The notes beneath the pieces were generated by a model. The model was not told the origin of the DNA and did no database searches. It saw nothing but the letters and a program-made list of their open reading frames with translations. Source: a virus. From it: 64,000 nucleotides of DNA. Shown here one piece after another: positions 54,436 through 64,000 of this stretch. The DNA is taken from the IMG/VR virus record IMGVR_UViG_3300005613_000006, positions 1-64,000 of that record. The stretch is one strand, 5' to 3'. Each line of letters opens with the position of its first letter. Within the stretch, counting starts at the first letter, position 1. Position numbers and translations under genes: made by a program.

Positions 54436-55130
54436 TGGCTACGGACAACGATGGCATTACGCTATTTATGAACGGTTGGGCTCCGACCGTCAACACATAC
54501 ACAACGCTACATATCGTAGGCGCGTCCACGCCGGGCGCTGAGTTTATCGGAGAGAGCATCCCGCTCTATATCGACAGCCCCGGCACCTTTAATAGCAGGA
54601 CGCTCTACATCGAAGGACACGACCCCTTGGGGCCGTATCGCAACAACAGCATTACGCTTGTCATCAACTCCGAGCCCCCGATGGTGACGGATGCGATTCC
54701 GCTGTATACGACGGCTCCCGAGGGCACAGACGAGTGGCTGCGACTATCCATCAACGGGGAGGGTGAAAACGACGGCTTCTTTCCGATGGGCGAAGGAATC
54801 CCCTTATTCATCAATCGCGTGAATGAAACGCATGTGATGCCCCTCTTCCTCAAGGCGGCAGATGGCGTGGCCAACACGTATGCTCCGCTGTATGTATGCG
54901 GAGCCATACCAGACGACGACAATATCCCACTGGTGATAGAAGGTGCCCAGCCCATCAACACCTTTATCCCGCTGGTCTGCTGGAACGACCCAGTACCACT
55001 GAACACCTTCATGCCGCTGTTGATTTTGGGCGCGATAGGCATAGAGGTAGACTCAATTACACTGGCAATGCCGAACACGCATGGCACAGTGGACGAACCC
55101 AAAGTAATACTCTACACTGACGGACACTAA
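54435..55130 (+). CDS. Repetitive beta virion protein, 231 aa
   Basis: A short strand motif, I-x-L-Y/F-I/V-x-G with N-T-F/Y-x-P/T-L before it, recurs about ten times (I-P-L-Y-I, L-Y-I-E-G, I-T-L-V-I, I-P-L-F-I, L-Y-V-C-G, I-P-L-V-I). This suggests a beta solenoid or fibre. Begins in a TAATG overlap with the tape measure gene. Likely distal tail. Confidence 0.65.
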   Translation: MATDNDGITLFMNGWAPTVNTYTTLHIVGASTPGAEFIGESIPLYIDSPGTFNSRTLYIEGHDPLGPYRNNSITLVINSEPPMVTDAIPLYTTAPEGTDEWLRLSINGEGENDGFFPMGEGIPLFINRVNETHVMPLFLKAADGVANTYAPLYVCGAIPDDDNIPLVIEGAQPINTFIPLVCWNDPVPLNTFMPLLILGAIGIEVDSITLAMPNTHGTVDEPKVILYTDGH

Positions 55131-55132
55131 TC

Positions 55133-57451
55133 ATGGCAGCAACCGGATATGGAACAGTCGTTTACAACGGCAAACGTATCATCCCTGGTCCGTATGTAAC
55201 GGCTACGAAAGAATACAACCGCACTGAAGACGGTAAGAAGACCAGTGCGAAGATTACATTTACTCTCAACGGCACCCTTGTCGCTTGCCGTGGTTCTGCC
55301 GGTACGTACACAGGCGGCGACTACCCCGCCGACGATACAGGCTGCTGCAAGTTCGAGGACATTCTGGTTAAACAGGACCAGCTTCGAGAACTCTTTGACA
55401 CCGACTATCAATACTTCGAGCTGCGTAGCTATGAAACCGACCCACCATTTGCCGCACATCGCTGGCGCGTTCGGGTTGAGAGTATTGAGTTTGAAGAAGG
55501 CCCGTGGGTTGACAAGTGCGACTATACGGTTGTGCTTACGCACCAGTTGGAAGAGGATGGGCCGGTGGACTTCACCGAAACCTGGACTCTGGAAACCAAC
55601 GACGACGACATCCCATGCACCTACAGGCTGACGCACGATGTCTCTGCTAAGTTTGACGAGTGGTGGAACAGCGTGGGTGGTGACACCGACCCAGGTTTTG
55701 AGCGAGCAATGGACTGGCTCAAGAATCACGTATCAGGATATGATGGCACAACCGGCATCAACAACAGCCGCGTATACGCCCCATCTGTCTACGGTTTTCA
55801 AGTCCCTGTCAGCTTTGATTCATACAACTACACACGCAGCGAGACCATTGACGAGACAGGCGGTTCTTACAGTCTGTCGGAGTCATGGATACTCAGCGAA
55901 GATGCCGCGAGACAAATCGAGAGTATCACGGTCACCAAGACCAGTGAAGAGAACAGGGTAACGGCCTCTGTTGAAGGTACGATTACGCCGCTCCGGCCCG
56001 CAAAGGATTGCGACTGTGAATCAACCGCCGCCGAAGCCCTGTATAACTCAAACGGATTGCCAAGCCAAGCCCTGGTCCGAGCCCAAACAGCCGTCAACTT
56101 CCTGGGTTATGTGGACGAGAACGGCGACCCGGTATCACTGGGCGACTGCATCAAATCCCAGACCACCACATTCAACGACGCCGATTGCAGTATCAGTTAC
56201 TCGTATGAGTTCAGCGATGCGGAGGACGTTGAAGAAACGGTCACGGTCACGGTCTCGAACGACCGGGAGAACTGTGAGAAACAGACAATTAGCGTGTCGG
56301 GCACCCTGCAAGGCTACGACTGTGTTGGTACAACCGCGTGGGAAAACGTCCTTGATAAATGGGCTACAGATTATGGCAGTGGGGCAAATGTCTATGATAT
56401 AGCCAATGCCTATTACAGCGGCACTGGTACATTAGGTACAACCCCAGTATCTACATCTATCACATACAATGAAAGCAACAACCAGCTATCGTTTGAGTAT
56501 GTGTATGACGACTGGCCAGACAACTTCACCCAAGACCTAACTGTAACCGTTGCATATTCTCAGGATGACTGTGGCATAGGAACAGTTACCGTAGAAGGTA
56601 CGTTGAAGGGCCTATGCGACGCCACTGAGGACGCATGGAAGAACGTGCAAGACCAATGGGCTTTGCTTGAGCCAACACTGCTGAGTATTGCTCAAAGCTA
56701 TGAGCCAGACGCCAATCAGTTGGTGCGAACGTCGGTTAGCTACAATGAGTTTGGCAAGACCATTTCGTTCTCTTATGAGTATAGCACGCGCCAAGAAGAT
56801 GCTATTGTGGAGTACACCACAGAGGTATCTGATGCCTTCGACACATGTTTGCAGACCGTCACAGTCTCGGGTAGCGTCAAGGGATACTGCACCGACCCGG
56901 ACGACCCCGACTCTGCCTACAATAACGCCGTCACGGTGTATAATACTGATGTAGCCCCGAACATTTTGACCTGGGCGAATGGTGCGTATACCGGCAGTGG
57001 CTCGCTGGATACGTTGCCCACACGACAGAGCAAGGGTGAGAACAGGCGAACGGGCACCATCACGTTCAGCTTCACATACAACGACCGCCCCGCCAAGTGT
57101 CTGACCGACGTACTAACCGAGTCCATCAACTGGCAGCATCAGCATCCAGGTGATATGTTCGCCATTGTGCCAGTGCTTGGGCGCACCAATGGTCCCATTC
57201 TACAGGACAAGGGCACGGTCAAGGAGATGCGCTCGACCCTGAGTATCGAGGCTACTGTGTGTCCCGTGGGTAGCTGTGACTTTATGACCAACCCAGCGGT
57301 GAAGACTGAAGTAGACGCGCTGGTGGCGTCGGCAGAGGCCAGTCTACAAGCATCGTATACAATAGTGTTCAAAGAGAGTGATTCGGAAGGCTGGAATCCT
57401 TCGACAGGACGATACAGCAGGACTATAACATGGGTGTATGGACAATGTTAG
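55133..57451 (+). CDS. Tail-tip protein with tandem repeats, 772 aa
   Basis: After a 250-residue N-terminal domain, at least three 90-100-residue repeats follow, each with S-F-x-Y-x-Y/F, T-V-T-V-S and V-x-G-x-L-x-G-x-C and a Cys pair (for example S-G-T-L-Q-G-Y-D-C, E-G-T-L-K-G-L-C, S-G-S-V-K-G-Y-C). These look like Ig-like or fibronectin-like beta domains with one disulfide or metal-linked pair each. Probably distal tail or adhesin. Confidence 0.65.
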   Translation: MAATGYGTVVYNGKRIIPGPYVTATKEYNRTEDGKKTSAKITFTLNGTLVACRGSAGTYTGGDYPADDTGCCKFEDILVKQDQLRELFDTDYQYFELRSYETDPPFAAHRWRVRVESIEFEEGPWVDKCDYTVVLTHQLEEDGPVDFTETWTLETNDDDIPCTYRLTHDVSAKFDEWWNSVGGDTDPGFERAMDWLKNHVSGYDGTTGINNSRVYAPSVYGFQVPVSFDSYNYTRSETIDETGGSYSLSESWILSEDAARQIESITVTKTSEENRVTASVEGTITPLRPAKDCDCESTAAEALYNSNGLPSQALVRAQTAVNFLGYVDENGDPVSLGDCIKSQTTTFNDADCSISYSYEFSDAEDVEETVTVTVSNDRENCEKQTISVSGTLQGYDCVGTTAWENVLDKWATDYGSGANVYDIANAYYSGTGTLGTTPVSTSITYNESNNQLSFEYVYDDWPDNFTQDLTVTVAYSQDDCGIGTVTVEGTLKGLCDATEDAWKNVQDQWALLEPTLLSIAQSYEPDANQLVRTSVSYNEFGKTISFSYEYSTRQEDAIVEYTTEVSDAFDTCLQTVTVSGSVKGYCTDPDDPDSAYNNAVTVYNTDVAPNILTWANGAYTGSGSLDTLPTRQSKGENRRTGTITFSFTYNDRPAKCLTDVLTESINWQHQHPGDMFAIVPVLGRTNGPILQDKGTVKEMRSTLSIEATVCPVGSCDFMTNPAVKTEVDALVASAEASLQASYTIVFKESDSEGWNPSTGRYSRTITWVYGQC

Positions 57452-57460
57452 GAGTAAATT

Positions 57461-60400
57461 ATGTCGTGTTGCGACTATAATCAAATAGGACCATTCGTAC
57501 AGACTTTGTTTTGTGGAGCCAGCGTCGTCAGTTTTTCTGCTAATGTAGGATGGGACGGCACAGGGGGTTCGCTGTCTGTCGTTGTGGCAGAGGACGATTG
57601 CCCAGGCGAGAAGCTGTACTTCGACGGAGATGGTATTCCTCAAATCCATACTGGGGCAGACCGTTTCAACCCTCCTCCGATTGGTAGTCCTATCTTCTTT
57701 GCCTACGGCACTTTTACCTTTGCCGGTATTGTCAAAAGATGGAACGAAAAAGACAGCGCGACTGGAGCCCTCGAATATCAAATAGAGGTCATGGACCCAA
57801 CCACCATTCTGGACGCTGCAAAGGTTATCCTTAAAGCATACGATGGTCCCACTTATGGCGTGCCCAACTTGGAGAATGTGTTTGGTTGGATTGAATCCAC
57901 ATATCCTAACTGCTATCAAGATGGTGCATTATCTACCGGACCACCTCGCGGTTTCAATCGCAGTCTATTTGACTGGTATCCACCAGCCGAAGGTTATGGT
58001 ACTGCCGTTACCAACGACGCTGGCATTTTGTGGAATCAGGCGCGAGGGGCTCTGATTGACACGATAAACTCTTCGGTTTCCCATGTGTACGGAGGAAACT
58101 TGAAGTATCGAAGTTACAATTATCAGGTTGACCTAACAGACCTCCCTTATTTAGACTCCAATGCATTCATTGGTGGCGATAGTATGAGCGTGTCTGACAT
58201 TATTCGCTATGTTTGTGAATACGCTGGAGCCCAATGGTTTGCAGAACTCATTCCTGTGTCTGGTGGTATTCCAGCGCCTCCCGGCACCAACCCAGAGGAT
58301 GAACTAGCTGGCCATGTTCGTCCTACTGTAGACCTGTATATCAAAATACGTGTTTCATATCGCAAGTTTGCCGAGGCGGGCGCTTTGGCGGTAGACGTAA
58401 ACACTGGTTCTCCTATCAGCAATCGTTTGGGTGCTGGTGCTTTGGGCGGATACATCGGAGACCCACAGTCTGGATGCAAGAGTGGACAGACGCGCGGCTT
58501 GGAATTGGCCGAACGCATTACCAACTCTTTCATGGTAGGAGAGTTTCGGAAAGACCTATGGCAAATTTCCTATGATGGTTCTTGCGATGGTTTTACAGAT
58601 ACCATTTGGCCCTACTGGGGAACAGACCCCGATTCGGGCGAATTGGTTTTGGGTAAGCAGTGCGTGTCGGCAGATAATGACATTGATATTCAAGACGAAG
58701 ATGACGACCACTACTTTGACATCAACATAGATTCTTGGGCGATTGACGGCTTGATTGGTCAGGGGCCATATAGAGTTGCGACTGGAGAGTTGCGGGCTGT
58801 TAAGGATGGCTACGACACCTGGGTAGCATACTTAGCTGCATACAAGGTTGCCATTTTACAAGCACTCAAACTGTCTCCAGAAATTGCTTTGTATGGTCTT
58901 GTTGGCGCTGTGCAAGATTCCGTCAACTCAGGTAAGATTAAGCCAGAGGATTTACAGGGGCCAACCAAGCAGTTTGTTGAATGGGCCGAAGGCCAAAACA
59001 TGAAGAATAATGTATTGGTAGACGCAAACGCTAAGCGTTTGTATGACCATTTGAACACGTATGCACAACAGTATTATGGTCAGAAATACTTGGTGAAATT
59101 ACCTTCTCTATGTACACGCGCCAACCCAAATTCTCTTTGGACAATTCAAACCAACTGGGAGCAAACTGCCTCTGCTTGGTACGAAGGGGCCGTGTTGGGC
59201 CTCGCTGCTGGCAGCCCTGGTTGGAATTGGTTTCGCGACGACGAAGGCCGCATTAAGTGTGTCACACGATTTGCCACTGGCAAACCAATGGACATTAGTG
59301 GCATCGACCTTCCTAAGATATGGGGAGATAACCTGTTTAACATTTGGCTAGAGGCTAGCGAAGAAGGAATTGTGTGGGGGCCTGATGGTGAGCCTCGTAT
59401 GATTATCAGATTAGAAGGCGGTCCAGTGACGCTTATCAATCAAGAAGCAATACCAAATCACTGGAAAATGACCTTGCGTATAATCAACAAGTTCAAAGGT
59501 GACCAAGCTGACCCGCCAATGACTGAACAAGAGTTCCAAGAGCTAATTGACATGGAGGGTATGGACATCAATCAATATGGTCTCCATCCACAGCCCCTCA
59601 TTCCATTGGCGGCAGCCATACCACTACAAAGTTCTAAATTGTGTTACGGTCCTTGGGTCGCCGGAACAGACCCAGCAGTAGGTCCAAGTGGCGCTACGAT
59701 TGCATCGGCTGGTGAAACCGAATACCAACGAGACACTTCGTTTGCCCCGTGGACATTCAGCGGAACGTCTTTGATGAATCTTGCTGGCTACGCCGCCGTC
59801 AATGCGAAGCTGAGCAACTACTACGTTATCGAACAGGGCAACATCAATGTGCCTGGGTCTCCATTATATCGACTAGGAGATACCCTTGTCTTGGGAGGCC
59901 CTGAGATTACTCGTATTGGAGTTGATGTTGGACGAGGAGCTGGTCCTGTTATGACCAATATCCAAGTCAAGACGTTTACCCCCGACTTTGGCAAGCGTGG
60001 TCAGGCATTTGTTGACTCCTTAAAACGCATGGGTAAAGCTGCTACCGCTATTCAATCAGCTAATCGCAAAGCATTTGCAGAGCGTTACAAAGACATAATG
60101 GAGGTATTCCGATTCAAGCTAACCATGCGGTACAAGAGTACCCGCGATGACAACCAAAGTTCTATGCACTTCTTTGGCGGCGAAGCCTTGGATGACCCCG
60201 ACAACGAATACTACACCCGACAAACAATGGCCATAACTGACTTGCGCAAAATTCTGCCCAAGTTGGGTGTCACGACAGGCGGCGGGGGGCGATACAAAGA
60301 GAAGGCCCTGGTTGAGGGTATCGGCTTATTCAGACCAATTAGCACCAAGGCCAACGACGCTGAATGCGGCAAGATGTCCACCTATGACACCAGCCCAGAA

Positions 60401-61852
60401 AGCGGTACTGGTAGTGACCGATTGAACCTAAGTAAAACCACTACTCTGTTCTACAGTAAGGAACAGACGCCTCCAGTTATGTGCCACGAAGACCACATGC
60501 CCATCGTAACTGGTACGCTGAGTCCATTCTTGAGCCCAGGCGGTAAGTCCATCAACGACGTGACAATGGCTCATGCTGATAGCGTTGGCCACGATATTGA
60601 ATACATCGTTCGCGATGGTACATTCCCAGCCCACCTACATATTCGTGAGAATCAGGCAAAGGATGACTATTCTAGCGACCACTGGTACAGAACAGTGGCC
60701 TTGCGTGGCCCACTCGTTTTGTCCGGTTGGGGTTTTGACATCGACAACAAGCCAATTCCAAACGCGGCTGATGGTGGCTCTGAACAAGAGGGCGGTAATA
60801 AAAAGATGCGCTTCCTCAAGAACTGGTTGCGCAAACCTCATACTTGGAAAACCGGGCCGGTTGACCTACGTTGGGATGATGAACGAAAAGTATGGACATG
60901 TGAACGCCCACACAAGATTATCCGCGCGGAACTCTGTGAGAATCTTCCGGCGTGCGGCTGCACAACGGCTAGCATGTTTGGTGAAACCATACAGTTGGAC
61001 AAAGAGGGTACGCAGATTAACTCTACCTGTACATGCGCCAGCGGCCAAATGCCTATCGTTATTCACAACCACGGCCACGGCAATTACCTCAAAGGTCAGA
61101 AAGTAGTGGCATATTGGGACACCACGTTGGAAGGCTACATATTATTGAAGGCTGACAAGCTGACGCTCAAGATTGAGTTTACAGAAACTATGACTGATAG
61201 CACTTCTACACCAGGGAAGGCCAAGATTGTTGACGTGTACGGCGACGAAAATTTGACTTGTACTCCAGAATGTGCAAGCGTCATCAATCAGGAAGTATCA
61301 GTTAAGAACGACATGTCCCATCCAATTTGTATAGGGGCAGTCGCTTATGCAGAAATCATTGGGTGGGATACGAGCAGTATCAAGTTTGTATCTGGTTGGA
61401 ACTCTTTCAGTAAAACGTGTTCGACTGTTTGTTCAGTATATGACAAGCCCGTAGTCATTGTCAAGCAAGCCCGCTTTGCTTCCCTTACTGTTGTTACTGA
61501 CATCAACCTCGTTGAGACTAGTGAGATTGTTGACTACAAGACGGCGACAGCTACGCTTGACCTATCTGATTGCACGATTGAATGTGAGGGTTCCGATTCT
61601 GACTATGGCTGTGATTGTGAATGCACGTTGAATTGTAGCGACATTGAGGTTACGATTACCTACGAGGACGACGAGATGCAATACGAACTCTGTGTCTGCA
61701 AGCGTCAAATCTACTTGCAGTCTGCGTGGAGTGTACAGAAGTGTGCTAAGGTCGATGTCGATGGTGGTGCCCCGACATTCCCAGCCCAGCCTTGGGACTT
61801 GCAGTGTGATTCTGGCGACGTAGATGAGGACTGTGATGGAGGTGGCAGCTAA
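57461..61852 (+). CDS. Tail hub-like large tail protein, 1463 aa
   Basis: The N-terminal third has strand-rich segments (V-V-S-F-S-A-N-V-G-W-D, F-A-G-I-V-K-R-W) and G-D-S-M-S-V-S-D-I-I-R-Y-V, as in baseplate hub or tail-associated proteins. The last 120 residues are rich in cysteine (C-E-G-S-D, C-D-C-E-C-T-L-N-C). No lysozyme or peptidase motif is visible. It is the largest gene after the tape measure, the usual place of the tail tip/host-recognition protein. Confidence 0.65.
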   Translation: MSCCDYNQIGPFVQTLFCGASVVSFSANVGWDGTGGSLSVVVAEDDCPGEKLYFDGDGIPQIHTGADRFNPPPIGSPIFFAYGTFTFAGIVKRWNEKDSATGALEYQIEVMDPTTILDAAKVILKAYDGPTYGVPNLENVFGWIESTYPNCYQDGALSTGPPRGFNRSLFDWYPPAEGYGTAVTNDAGILWNQARGALIDTINSSVSHVYGGNLKYRSYNYQVDLTDLPYLDSNAFIGGDSMSVSDIIRYVCEYAGAQWFAELIPVSGGIPAPPGTNPEDELAGHVRPTVDLYIKIRVSYRKFAEAGALAVDVNTGSPISNRLGAGALGGYIGDPQSGCKSGQTRGLELAERITNSFMVGEFRKDLWQISYDGSCDGFTDTIWPYWGTDPDSGELVLGKQCVSADNDIDIQDEDDDHYFDINIDSWAIDGLIGQGPYRVATGELRAVKDGYDTWVAYLAAYKVAILQALKLSPEIALYGLVGAVQDSVNSGKIKPEDLQGPTKQFVEWAEGQNMKNNVLVDANAKRLYDHLNTYAQQYYGQKYLVKLPSLCTRANPNSLWTIQTNWEQTASAWYEGAVLGLAAGSPGWNWFRDDEGRIKCVTRFATGKPMDISGIDLPKIWGDNLFNIWLEASEEGIVWGPDGEPRMIIRLEGGPVTLINQEAIPNHWKMTLRIINKFKGDQADPPMTEQEFQELIDMEGMDINQYGLHPQPLIPLAAAIPLQSSKLCYGPWVAGTDPAVGPSGATIASAGETEYQRDTSFAPWTFSGTSLMNLAGYAAVNAKLSNYYVIEQGNINVPGSPLYRLGDTLVLGGPEITRIGVDVGRGAGPVMTNIQVKTFTPDFGKRGQAFVDSLKRMGKAATAIQSANRKAFAERYKDIMEVFRFKLTMRYKSTRDDNQSSMHFFGGEALDDPDNEYYTRQTMAITDLRKILPKLGVTTGGGGRYKEKALVEGIGLFRPISTKANDAECGKMSTYDTSPESGTGSDRLNLSKTTTLFYSKEQTPPVMCHEDHMPIVTGTLSPFLSPGGKSINDVTMAHADSVGHDIEYIVRDGTFPAHLHIRENQAKDDYSSDHWYRTVALRGPLVLSGWGFDIDNKPIPNAADGGSEQEGGNKKMRFLKNWLRKPHTWKTGPVDLRWDDERKVWTCERPHKIIRAELCENLPACGCTTASMFGETIQLDKEGTQINSTCTCASGQMPIVIHNHGHGNYLKGQKVVAYWDTTLEGYILLKADKLTLKIEFTETMTDSTSTPGKAKIVDVYGDENLTCTPECASVINQEVSVKNDMSHPICIGAVAYAEIIGWDTSSIKFVSGWNSFSKTCSTVCSVYDKPVVIVKQARFASLTVVTDINLVETSEIVDYKTATATLDLSDCTIECEGSDSDYGCDCECTLNCSDIEVTITYEDDEMQYELCVCKRQIYLQSAWSVQKCAKVDVDGGAPTFPAQPWDLQCDSGDVDEDCDGGGS

Positions 61853-62154
61853 TGGGTTTCAAGATGAGACAATTAGGTGGTCGGAGTAGTTCCTCGGGGC
61901 CTTCGATTGTTAAGGCAGCCCAGAATTTTAGCAAGGCGGTTGTGAATCATATCAAGGATGGTTTCGAGAAAGTGACGTTGCCTGTATATCAAATCCGCCT
62001 CAATACATGCAACGAATGTGAGGAGTTTTACAGCGAGGGGCGGTGCCTGCATCCTCAATGCGGGTGTTTCTTGTCGAATAAGGCTTGGTGGGCTAGCGAA
62101 AACTGCCCAATAGGAAAGTGGCCGAATCAGGAAAACGGCTCAAATGGTGTATAA
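61852..62154 (+). CDS. Zinc-binding tail-region protein, 100 aa
   Basis: C-N-E-C-E-E-F, C-L-H-P-Q-C-G-C-F and C-P-I-G-K-W form a Cys cluster preceded by a basic/helical N-terminus. Similar small Cys proteins with K-A-x-W-A and C-P-x-G-K-W occur at the end of tail modules. TAATG overlap with the hub-like gene. Confidence 0.7.
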   Translation: MGFKMRQLGGRSSSSGPSIVKAAQNFSKAVVNHIKDGFEKVTLPVYQIRLNTCNECEEFYSEGRCLHPQCGCFLSNKAWWASENCPIGKWPNQENGSNGV

Positions 62155-62162
62155 TACAGTAG
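62143..62162 (+). promoter_or_regulatory. Rightward-family promoter
   Basis: AATGGTG-TATAAT-ACAGTAG, overlapping the stop of the previous gene. Confidence 0.7.
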
Positions 62163-62184
62163 TTCCAAAACGGAGACAGAGCAA

Positions 62185-62814
62185 ATGGCAAGTATTGACT
62201 TCTATGTGTATACAGGTTCGGATTTCGACCTGTCTCTTGCGGGCTCAGGACTAGGGTTCTACGGCTCAGGAGGCTTCGGTGCTTCTATCGCCGTGGGAGA
62301 ATGGCAAGGTAACACCTACGTCACTGATGGCAACGGCCTCACTCAAGGCCCGCAAGCAAACAACGTAAAATGGCGACACGCGAACAGCGGTGAAGTAGCC
62401 GGTGCGACTGTGCTGAATCTACAGTACATTCCAAACTATCAAGCTACATTGAACCCACGCTTTGTGCATAGCACTGGTGTGAAGGTACAGAATGTTGAGG
62501 CTCGTATCTACGACCGCAACAACATCAATGTTGGGGCCACTGGCGTAACAACCAAGGCCGCAGAATTGATTCACCCATCTGTGTCACAAGCTGTTCAAGG
62601 TTCCGGCGACCCCGCCTGGATTACCCCAGAGGGTTCGGCGGTCACTGTACCGCTAGCGCAAAGCCCAGGTCTATCTGGCCTGTACGCTGGCGATGGTACG
62701 ACCTCATTGGTGCCCGACGACCGCCACGACTGGTATCTGGCATTAAGTGCATCGCCTGACAGCGTTGGGTCGAAGACACAGTATGGACTTTTTGTGAGCT
62801 TGGAGTACCTGTAG
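62185..62814 (+). CDS. Virion structural protein, 209 aa
   Basis: Beta-rich, Gly/Ser-rich (L-A-G-S-G-L-G-F-Y-G-S-G-G-F-G) with D-W-Y-L-A-L-S-A-S-P and F-V-S-L-E-Y-L at the end, typical of surface or fibre-type proteins. Own promoter suggests high copy number. No family recognised. Confidence 0.6.
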   Translation: MASIDFYVYTGSDFDLSLAGSGLGFYGSGGFGASIAVGEWQGNTYVTDGNGLTQGPQANNVKWRHANSGEVAGATVLNLQYIPNYQATLNPRFVHSTGVKVQNVEARIYDRNNINVGATGVTTKAAELIHPSVSQAVQGSGDPAWITPEGSAVTVPLAQSPGLSGLYAGDGTTSLVPDDRHDWYLALSASPDSVGSKTQYGLFVSLEYL

Positions 62815-62850
62815 GGCATACGGAGTTTTCGATTCTTTACGATATTTTAC

Positions 62851-62885
62851 TTGATTTTTCCACCCCTTCTCGTGTATAATAGTAG
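62851..62885 (+). promoter_or_regulatory. Promoter of homing-type gene
   Basis: TTGATT, 18 bp ending CTCGTG, TATAAT at 62875-62880, then AGTAGTAG. Confidence 0.7.
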
Positions 62886-62921
62886 TAGACAAACACTACT
62901 CTACACGAAAGGGGTTTTCTT

Positions 62922-63716
62922 ATGCCTGGACGACAATGGACGAAGGATGAGGTGGCATTTTTGCGTGAGCATTATCAAACAAAGAGCCTATCTCAGCTTG
63001 CGCAGGATTTAGACAGAACCATGAAGGCAGTGCAACACAAATTGTCTCTGTTGAAATTGGAGCGACCGAAACCGCAGCCGGGAGATGAGTTTCATAGATT
63101 AACCATAGAGGAGTTGTATACTATTCACAAGTATGGTCAACACATCACAATGGCTAAATGCGTGTGTCAATGCGGCAATCAATATGTTGGTAAGTTGACT
63201 GCTATTGTTACGGGACATGTAAAAAGTTGTGGATGTTTGAAAAGGGAAACATCTCGTGATAACGCTATTAAACGCAATTTAACGCATGGTTGTAGCTCCA
63301 CAAAATTGTATAAAGTATGGGCTGGTGCTAAAAATAGGTGTAATAACCCATGTAATGCTTCCTATAATGACTATGGTGGTCGCGGTATTACTATGTGTCA
63401 GAAGTGGCAGGAAGATTTTGACACATTTCAGAAATGGGCATTGGCAAATGGATATGTGGAGGGTTTAACTTTGGACCGCATTGATGTGAATGGTAATTAC
63501 GAACCGAAAAATTGTAGATGGATTACTATGTATGAACAGAGTATGAACCGTCGTAACTCTCTCAAGGTTAGCATTACTGCATTTAATGAAACCAAAAATA
63601 TTCATGCTTGGGTTGAAGATAAGAGATGTGTAGTTTCTACCACTACATTGTGTTATCGCATAGGAGCAGGATGGAAGCCAGAAGACGCCATCACCAAACC
63701 AAGCGAACGCCGCTGA
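62922..63716 (+). CDS. Homing-endonuclease-like protein with Myb/SANT HTH, 264 aa
   Basis: Residues 6-44 (W-T-K-D-E-V-A-F-L-R-E-H-Y to V-Q-H-K-L) are a SANT-like DNA-binding domain. Two Cys pairs (C-V-C-Q-C-G, C-G-C-L) follow, then K-V-W-A-G-A-K-N-R-C-N-N-P, D-Y-G-G-R-G-I-T-M-C and L-D-R-I-D-V-N-G-N-Y-E-P-K-N-C-R-W, which recur in phage-borne proteins annotated as homing or HNH-type endonucleases. AT-richer than its neighbours. Marks the end of the late block. Confidence 0.75.
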   Translation: MPGRQWTKDEVAFLREHYQTKSLSQLAQDLDRTMKAVQHKLSLLKLERPKPQPGDEFHRLTIEELYTIHKYGQHITMAKCVCQCGNQYVGKLTAIVTGHVKSCGCLKRETSRDNAIKRNLTHGCSSTKLYKVWAGAKNRCNNPCNASYNDYGGRGITMCQKWQEDFDTFQKWALANGYVEGLTLDRIDVNGNYEPKNCRWITMYEQSMNRRNSLKVSITAFNETKNIHAWVEDKRCVVSTTTLCYRIGAGWKPEDAITKPSERR

Positions 63717-63726
63717 ACGCCTCAAA

Positions 63727-63757
63727 AGAAAAGCCCCGTTTTACCGGAGCCTTTTGG
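63727..63757. terminator. Bidirectional terminator
   Basis: AAAAGCCCCG against CGGAGCCTTTT: T-rich on both sides (CCTTTTGG on +, CTTTTCTTTT on -). Lies between converging genes and overlaps the stop of the - strand gene. Confidence 0.75.
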
Positions 63758-63965
63758 CATCACATGGCACTTGTAGAATGTAGATTAACGTAGGGACGAC
63801 TGACACGAATTGTGAGAGCCACTTGATTCGTTCAGCGCCCAGGCAGCAAAGCGTGAAACTAATCACGGCCCCATCCCAGTGTTGCGTAGTCAGACACAAA
63901 AACAGTGACACTGCGCCACCGCATATTACCCCCACAGCAATACATAGCCAATCATCTGCGCTCAT
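63741..63965 (-). CDS. Membrane protein, 74 aa
   Basis: Two or three hydrophobic segments (about 8-28, 35-48, 57-70), short loops, basic C-terminus (D-A-K-R-L-R). TGGAGAAC precedes the ATG at 63965. Size and topology fit a holin or a small membrane protein; context to the right is outside the window. Confidence 0.55.
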   Translation of the reverse strand: MSADDWLCIAVGVICGGAVSLFLCLTTQHWDGAVISFTLCCLGAERIKWLSQFVSVVPTLIYILQVPCDAKRLR

Positions 63966-64000
63966 GTAGTTCTCCACTGGCAAACAACGCGCACAATAAA

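Noticed and set aside
56933-56946. Late-type promoter inside the tail-tip gene (also 44030 in a tail gene)
   Set aside because: The GGTG-TATAAT core is present but lies within coding sequence and lacks the AGTAG part; probably chance.
1-64000. Prophage integration functions
   Set aside because: No integrase, excisionase or attachment-site pair was found; the window holds no evidence of lysogeny.

Overview
The window is an interior piece of a large tailed double-stranded DNA phage genome (Caudoviricetes). A complete head and tail morphogenesis block on the + strand (terminase, portal, prohead protease with nested scaffold, capsid, connectors, tail tube, a 3289-residue tape measure, tail-tip proteins) shows this. 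No sheath or baseplate-wedge gene is recognisable, so a siphovirus with a very long tail is most likely. No integrase or attachment site is visible. The host cannot be named. The accessory promoters match a housekeeping sigma-70 consensus (TTGACA, a constant 16-bp spacer, TATAAT).

Bases 1-23135 are an accessory region read almost entirely on the - strand. It holds many short operons of very small genes (zinc-ribbon proteins, single-pass membrane peptides, unknowns). It also holds enzyme genes: a partial GNAT acetyltransferase, a saccharopine-dehydrogenase-like oxidoreductase, a DUF932 protein, a HhH-GPD DNA glycosylase, a GP88-like protein, a radical SAM enzyme and a C39-like cysteine protease. 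tRNA genes (Trp, Asn, Met, Glu and two tRNA-like sequences) are interspersed. Two islands run the other way: 3410-4561 (candidate structured RNA, two tRNA-Gln genes, an HNH endonuclease gene) and 13671-14156 (another HNH gene).

Most operons in the accessory region are separated by a previously unfamiliar 78-bp element. It is two copies of a strict 25-bp dyad module (TAA-N4-TT, 7 bases, AA-N4-TTA) on either side of a 28-bp GC-rich spacer with its own dyad. Eight elements have the complete or nearly complete form, one is deleted, and three modules stand alone. The module often supplies the stop codon of the gene that ends there.

Near 23150 the direction flips. Bases 23209-63716 are read on the + strand: small early genes, a sigma-70-region-2-like protein, a probable small terminase, a GDP-mannose 4,6-dehydratase, an ERCC4-type nuclease, the large terminase interrupted by a 409-residue LAGLIDADG intein, then head, neck and tail genes in the usual order, and finally a DNA-binding homing-endonuclease-like gene. 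Rightward genes and HNH genes share a different promoter motif (TGGTGTATAATANAGTAG, mostly without a -35 box). The sigma-like protein is an obvious candidate to recognise it. A bidirectional terminator at 63727-63757 closes the block against a - strand membrane protein gene.
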